Shown here: positions 58,470-64,000 of the stretch, one piece after another
Numbering within the stretch: position 1 is the stretch's first letter
Layout of the letters: every line of letters begins with the position of its first letter
DNA from: Ipomoea triloba
Lineage: Eukaryota > Streptophyta > Magnoliopsida > Solanales > Convolvulaceae
Reading direction: 5' to 3'
Length of the DNA: 64,000 nt
NCBI RefSeq assembly: GCF_003576645.1
Contig: NC_044917.1
Span: 16,388,290 to 16,452,289 of the forward strand
The notes under the pieces: model-generated
Told to the model about the DNA's origin: nothing
Databases searched by the model: none
What the model saw: only the letters and a program-made list of their open reading frames with translations
Made by a program: the position numbers and the translations under genes

Positions 58470-58625
58470 TCTGCCAAGGGCCTTGTGGTCCAGTGACATC
58501 AAACCCTTCCCTTTATACGGGAGGTGGTGGGTTCGAGCCTCAGTGGAGGCAATACTAACTCTTGTGCTTGTGCTTCAACAGGTTGAGAAAATAGTTATGA
58601 ACAAATATTGCATTGTAATAGAGTT
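58470..58625 (+). mobile_element. tRNA-derived SINE
   Basis: 'gtggtccagtgacat' fits a Pol III A box and GGTTCGAGCC at about 58530 fits a B box, about 35 bases apart, as in plant SINE heads. A short tRNA-unrelated body ends around 'ttgtgcttgtgcttcaac'. Target duplication not established. It lies just outside Helitron C, inside the CACTA element. Confidence 0.6.
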
Positions 58626-58679
58626 AGTAGTATTCAATAATAGAAAGAATTAAATCTAATTTTAAAAATATATTGAAGT

Positions 58680-60090
58680 GATTCTACTTACCTTTTCTAA
58701 TCCATCATCTAATTGTATTTGCAAAATTTCAAACATATATTTCATCACATAATAACCACACTCAACGAATCCGGATTGTTTCGGGCACTACAACAAATTT
58801 AGAGTATAAAAATAATGCAAATATGAACTATACTTAACATGCATTCTATATAAATATTAAATGCTTAATTGGCATTTAATCCATGTCGTGGATTTGATTT
58901 TATTTGACTTCAGTTTCTTTTTTACTTGTAATGTTTTGAGTGCACTATTCAAAAAAATAAATACATATATTTAAATAAATGACATATCATAACATACCAC
59001 TTTACAATATATAAAAATAAATGGTTTACCTACTTGTCAATTACTTTCTTAATATTTGTATGCTCTTTATTCCCTTCAATAGAATCAAAAGAATACACTT
59101 TCAACTGTTCAGGGCAAATTACATACAATGTCCAATGATTACTGCACACAAATTTATTATTCATTTAAATTCAAAACAACATTGTATAAAATAAAGTATG
59201 TATAGCATAAAATACTTACTTGTAAACATATGGCGCAAAATAACATTTTTTTTTCCTTCTTCAATAGTGGTAGATATATATTTTGTCCTACTTTCGGAAC
59301 TTGTCAATTTGGATTGTATGGAATTTGGATCTAAAAAGCCATATGTATTTTTCCTTGCCAAGCCAAATTGATCATAAAGAAGCCTATTCAAAAATATAAC
59401 AAGTGTTATTCCTAAACGACAAGACAATAAACAAACGCTAAATTATAATAAAATGATAATAAAGAGCTTACCACATAAAGAATAAAATGCTAGAGGCATC
59501 AATTGTTTCCATTGCTAGAAAACGCAACATCTCTTCCCTCAAAATAAGCAAATCATAATCTTTTATCATAAAGATCTCATCACTTAAGCGAAGCGTAACA
59601 TCCCTCGTTAAACCCTTTACAATGCAGTATAGTTGTTTACACTCAACAGTTAACTTGTGTGGATCAATACCATGCATTACGGGAGACTTCTGCGCAATCG
59701 ACTGTTTATCCATCTATTTTATCAATTGACTAGTTAAGTATAAAATATTCAACATAAAATAGACATATAAAAAATATATACAAACACACATAGATTTCTC
59801 ATACCTCATCAGGCACATCAGATGTAGAACATAGTTCCACCAGTTTCTTTGGCCAAGCTATAAAATGGCTCAATGCTTCACCTACTGTCTCCGCTTCTTC
59901 ATAGTGAATAGGCAGTTTTGCTTCTTTATCAATGACTTTGTCAACAAGCACTTTTATTTGGTTATCTAATAATGTACGAGAATGAAGTTTGCTTCCCACC
60001 TTAAAAACTCTCCCAATGGCCACTATGTGTTTACTAGGTTCATCCAAGTAAAATCGACCATATCCTCCACACTTCAAATATTCAAAGAAA
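58680..60090 (-). CDS. CACTA-borne DUF8039 / ULP1-like cysteine protease
   Basis: Minus-strand exons: about 60077-59805, 59713-59472, 59383-59220, about 59141-59030, and about 58788-58690. The first encodes the DUF8039-type region of En/Spm proteins (MKCGGYGRFYLDEPSKHIVA, LPIHYEEAETVGEALSHFIA). Next come IDASSILFFMW / LLYDQFGLARKNTYGFLDP. The ULP1 (C48) core follows: His in NHWTLYVICP, Asp in VYSFDSIEGN, then Gln and Cys in KQSGFVECGYYVMKYM. ULP1 enzymes cleave SUMO. All four catalytic residues are readable. The phase between exons 3 and 4 does not fit as drawn, so an exon or splice site is missed or damaged. The 5' end is not fixed. Confidence 0.7.
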
Positions 60091-60284
60091 GATTTAAACT
60101 ATAGTAGTAAACAACAACACAATAAAATAAAAATAAAATAAAATAAACAATAATATTTTACCAATACGAGATGCTACTATCCAACTTTTATCCATTAAAA
60201 AGAACTTCCTAAAACATTAACTTAATTAGCAACTAAATACCAACATAACAAATTCACAATTCAAACAAATTAAAATAAAAAATA

Positions 60285-60500
60285 AATTAGAATGAATCTC
60301 CAGTTTTGGAATTTCATTCCAAATTTACTGGAATGAATTGGAATTCATTCCAGTAAATCTGGAATGAAATTCATTACTGGAATGAAATTCCCAATTTCAT
60401 TCCAAATGGAATGTTGGAATTTCATTCCAGATTTACTGGAATGAATTGGAGGATTCATTCCAGTAAATCTGGAATGAAATTTCAAAATTGGAGATATAAT
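60285..60500. mobile_element. Palindromic foldback sequence (MITE-like)
   Basis: The ends 'ctccagttttggaatttcat' and its inverse 'atgaaatttcaaaattggag' enclose several direct and inverted copies of 'ggaatgaaatt' and 'tttactggaatgaat'. The whole forms a long hairpin within an intron or flank of the CACTA gene. No clear target duplication. Confidence 0.6.
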
Positions 60501-60854
60501 ATATTAAAACTATTCGATTTTTCAGTTTTTAAACTAAATCAAACCGTTTTGTCCCGCTCTACCCTAATGTTTTATTTAATTATTTACTTGTTAATTTTGG
60601 TTTCTTTTGCTCTTGTAGACATTTTATCAAACACCTTCTATGCATAAATAAATCTATACACAAGTAATTTAGCTAGAGAAAAAGAAATTCACAAATAATT
60701 AAATAACATATATTCTTGAAAAGAAAATATTAATACATACAATATCACATAATACACAAGATTATTAAAACACTACACAAGATTTATAAACCCTAAAATT
60801 ATTAAATTATATTTAATTTTCAGTAAAAAAAACAGTACAAAATATAAATAGGCA

Positions 60855-61010
60855 CGCACCTGAGCAGTGGCGACGGCGGCTTGCGGCGGCGACGGCGGCG
60901 ACGGCGGCGTGCAGTGGTGTGAGTTGCGGCAGCGTCACGGTGGTGTGCGTTTCTGCGTAGAGGATTCCGTCGACAGTGTTCGCAGTTCTTGTTTAATAAG
61001 GGCCCTAAAA
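60855..61010 (-). other. GC-rich leader exon candidate with (GGCGAC)n repeat
   Basis: A GGCGGCGAC-type repeat in otherwise AT-rich DNA. On the minus strand it ends CTGCTCAG before GTGCGTGCC, a good donor, so it may be the first exon of the CACTA ULP1 transcript, just inside the right subterminal region. Confidence 0.45.
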
Positions 61011-61184
61011 TCCTACGCAGTTTAGTTTTTTTAGAAAATAATATGTGCTGTGCTGTAGATTATGTAATTGATCAAAAATAAAGTCAGCCCTAATTAATCG
61101 TAAGTAGTTTAGTAATGAAAAGAGCGCCAAAAAACTAATACGTATACCGCCCTAATCTACAAAATTTTTAAAGAAAATATATAT

Positions 61185-61750
61185 AGGGCGGTTGGTGTAA
61201 TTAATTTAACCGATATATTATTTTTAGTTAGTTAACTTATTTTTTAAGTTAACTTATTAGTTCTTTTATATTTTTTTAGTTAACTTATTTAAGGTATATA
61301 TTATAAACAATCAAAATTAATTTTTAAAAATTATCGTATATACGGTGGTGTGTGTATAACCACAGTATATATGTCAAATTAAAAACTAAAATAAAATATT
61401 TACATTAATGTATATGTGGTTAAGGTAAAAAAAAAAATATTAAGGTATATACGGCGGTTAATTGTATAACCACCGTATTTACATCAATTAAAAACAAAAT
61501 AAAAAATTAATTTAAATATATACGGCGTTTATTTAATAACCGCCCTCTATTATGTGACGTAAAAAATGAGTTAAGGTATATACGACGGCTATTCAAAGAA
61601 CCGTCGTCTAATAAGTGACGTAAAAAAATTAATTAAGATATATACGGCGGTTATCTAAATAATCGCCATCTATTATGTGACGTAATATCACAAACTATAT
61701 TAGACGGCGATTATTTAAATAACCGTCATCTATTAAGTGCCGTAGTAAAC
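61185..61750. repeat. CACTA right subterminal repeat array
   Basis: Repeated TATACGGCGGTTATT / AATAACCGCC and ACGACGG / CCGTCGT blocks with 'tatta(a)gtgacgtaa' spacers, matching the motifs of the left array (45297-45995) and ending at the terminal inverted repeat. Confidence 0.85.
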
Positions 61751-61766
61751 CAATTTTGTAGTAGTG

Positions 61767-62992
61767 AATGTACGAGCGCTTGAGCTTTGATCACCAAGCC
61801 CGCTTCAAGCCTCAGGATTTTTGCCCTGCTTCTTGTTACTCCACCGATCGAGCACTTGACCTTTGATCACCAAACCCGCGTCAAGTCTCAGGATCTTCAC
61901 AAGACAGCCTCCAGGTTACTCCGCCTCTTCTTGCCTTCTCCAAAGCAAGGGTGTTGTTGTTTCCACAGTTTGTGTTACAAACTCCAATCTGATCAAGAGC
62001 TTTCGTTGAATGTCTCCTTGTAGCTCAACTGTTGATCACCTTCTAGATGTGTATGATGTTTAGTAGTATATCTCTCTCAAACACTAAGATGTGTTTTTCT
62101 CGCTGTTTTGAATATCAAAGTGATATTCCAAAATAAGCACTAGCACTGTATCTTGTTCGTTTTAGCACAACTATTGTTCTCAACTCATTCACCCACTTTT
62201 TCTCTTAATTGTTGTTCAGTGCTTATATATGAGAGATTAGAATAATTCCGTTGGAGGGAGAATTATTCCGTTTGAAATCTGGATCCCATGCCGATTATGG
62301 GACTTGCAATTTCCAGCATGTTTCATGGAGTAGTGGTCTTGTAACTTGTGCCATTTGTCTTGTAGTGACTCCACTTTCTTCTTTTGGCTAAAAGTTACTC
62401 TTTTTATATTCCCACTAAACCTTGTTTTAGGGGATAAGACCATGCTAGGATTGGTGCACCTTTTTGACCGTTGTGGTGGGATGCTGATGTGTCATCCACT
62501 TTCTTCCATTCTGAGTGCCCATGCTCAGATTTATCCTTTTGCACATCCTAATATTTTATCTCCATGATATTCTTCTTCTCCAAACATAGATTACTCCACC
62601 GAGTCTAAGTCTTAAACGTTTTCCATCTGTCGGAGAGATTATGATCTTTCGAGACCAATATTGATGTCTCGAACAGTTGATGTTTCGAACCCACGTCTCG
62701 AACTGGATCGATGTCTCGAGACTTAGTTGATGTCTCGCAGACCCTTATTCCTCCAGTGATGTCTCATGCCATCTTCTGATCTATCTACGACAAAACTTAC
62801 ACACGAAAGTGCTAAATGTTTATCCAAGTTTACTTTGAGCTTAAATATTTTCCGAGTTGAGCTCTTTTACCCGGTTGTATTTACGCCCTTAGTTTGCTTA
62901 GCGAACTTACACATTTTGCCTATGTTTCGAGACTTAGGGGTTTACGAAGTACATTTGGTATCATCAAAACCTTTACATGGATGTTCCTAACA
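61767..62992 (-). repeat. 5' LTR of the copia element, outer part
   Basis: Starts with the duplicated AAT and continues TGTACGAGCGCTTGAGC, homologous to about 32021-33279, ending TTCCTAACA before TATTA. It lacks about 30 bases (near 62367) that the 3' LTR has. Confidence 0.93.
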
Positions 62993-62997
62993 TATTA

Positions 62998-63463
62998 TAA
63001 CTACAATATAATTTACAATTCATTTCATTTTCTACAATCAACTTGCTTGGATTAAAGACAAAATCAACATCCATCTTGACAACAAAAATAATTTATATAT
63101 AGGATAATAGGATGTAGCTCCTATTTAAAAATGTTTAGGCATAAAGTGGTAAACTATTTAACTGCATGCATTGTGATGAAAATAGTAGTGGGTATTCCAA
63201 GATTAGTATCAAATCAACAAAAAAAAAAGAAGAAAAAACACACACACACACACATGCTCACACAAAATCAAGTACTACACTCATTCATACTAATTCCAAA
63301 AATATGAATTTCAAAATAAACATGTGCAAAATAGATGTAGAAACTGTTGATGAAACTAGACATATTGCAGCATCAGTATTAAGACTATCTACAAAGTTAG
63401 TGTTTTTTCTATCAAGTAAACAAGTTATGAAACTTAGAGTTAAGAACTTAAGATTGGAGTTAT
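62998..63463. other. Flanking AT-rich DNA
   Basis: Original insertion-site sequence right of the copia element. Contains a (CA)n run at about 63236-63255. No gene recognised. Confidence 0.5.
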
Positions 63464-63690
63464 AACTCAAACTCGAGCCAAAGCTTGAAAAACCAAGTTC
63501 AATTCGAACCAATCTAACTGAACTCAAACCTTATAGAAATTAATGAGTTGAACTTGAGTTTAAATTTTAAAACCCAAGCCACTATAAATGTTTCAAACTT
63601 TTTTTTTAAATAATAAATGTTTCAAACTTGAAATCAAGCTTACCTAGATTTGAGCTTGGCTTGACTTGTTTGCACTCCAAGATCATATGT
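63464..63690. mobile_element. Probable hAT-type MITE, decayed
   Basis: Left wording 'aactcaaactcgagccaaagc' and right 'ttgagcttggcttgacttg' match the CTCGAGC-rich inverted ends of a common plant MITE type. The internal arms are partly inverted. No target duplication was confirmed. Confidence 0.4.
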
Positions 63691-64000
63691 CCTATTAAAT
63701 AATACTCCGTAAATGAATTCATCTTAACACTTTCTAAAATATAGATGTTGTATATTGATTTTGTTGCATCAAATGTAAGAGCTTTTTTCAATAATATTCT
63801 TTACTTTGGTTCATTTTCAGAGGCATGTTTATCTAATATCTCAAATTATTAAGGTATGGTTGATTTTAATTACTCCATAATGTTTTAACTAGTCAATTTT
63901 TGACTAAAATTAATTTCCGATCATTGTATTCTTTAATTAGTTATTAATTATTAATGACCTTTTTTATTTAGTGATATATATATCAATAATTTAGTGATAA
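63691..64000. other. AT-rich spacer
   Basis: No gene or element seen. Confidence 0.5.

Larger units (their letters stand above)
45281..61766 (-). mobile_element. CACTA (En/Spm-type) transposon, 16.5 kb, TSD AAT
   Basis: Ends are CACTACTACAAAAATGGT (left) and ACCAATTTTGTAGTAGTG (right), a CACTA terminal inverted repeat. AAT is duplicated at 45278-45280 and 61767-61769, and removing the element restores the LTR as seen at about 32021. Both flanks carry subterminal repeats of the ACGGCGGTTAT type. Without the nested Helitron it is about 4.25 kb. It encodes a DUF8039/ULP1 gene on the minus strand, but no TNPD-type transposase was found, so it probably depends on one elsewhere. Confidence 0.93.

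Noticed and set aside
58480..58560. Functional tRNA gene
   Set aside because: A- and B-box-like words are present but no acceptor stem or anticodon arm folds; it fits a SINE head.

Overview
This is a plant nuclear window, almost certainly from a eudicot. It has one intron-bearing housekeeping gene with canonical GT-AG introns, AT-rich spacers, and LTR retrotransposons (Tat-type gypsy, Sirevirus-type copia), a CACTA element, Helitrons, hAT and Mutator MITEs and a SINE. The genus cannot be fixed from sequence alone. There is nothing bacterial, plasmid-borne or CRISPR-like.

Layout. 1-3.2 kb: two LTRs of Athila/Tat-like gypsy elements in opposite orientation. 3.5-5.7 kb: a decayed Helitron helicase. 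5.9-9.3 kb: a MITE with an assembly gap, then exon-like repeated modules of unknown origin. 9.6-13.8 kb: the only intact host gene, the signal recognition particle receptor alpha subunit (nine coding exons, 618 codons). 14.0-15.4 kb: broken pieces of a zeta-class glutathione transferase (plus strand) and of a PPR gene (minus strand). 16.1-17.0 kb: a MITE with a foldback Mutator MITE inside it. 17.4-27.7 kb: a minus-strand Tat-lineage gypsy element with an antisense ORF on the plus strand; it is interrupted by a solo LTR and a hAT element, and its 5' LTR is truncated. 28.0-30.8 kb: non-autonomous Helitron copies, one holding a copia gag fragment and a 5S rRNA-like segment.

31.5-63.0 kb is one nested structure. 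A minus-strand Sirevirus-like copia element (target duplication TATTA) has long LTRs, gag, pol and an env-like ORF. Its gag carries a 609-bp hAT insertion (duplication ACCATTAG). Its 5' LTR is split by a 16.5-kb CACTA element (duplication AAT) that encodes a DUF8039 plus ULP1-type cysteine protease gene but no recognisable transposase. That CACTA is itself split by a 12.2-kb Helitron (A/T insertion) with both termini, a RepHel gene and an RPA1-like gene. The order of events is copia, then CACTA, then Helitron. 63.0-64.0 kb is flanking DNA with a probable MITE.

SRP receptor alpha acts in co-translational targeting to the ER. Every other coding region is selfish DNA or a gene relic. Two N runs sit inside G/C homopolymers and two single Ns mark doubtful joins, so exact lengths there are unreliable.
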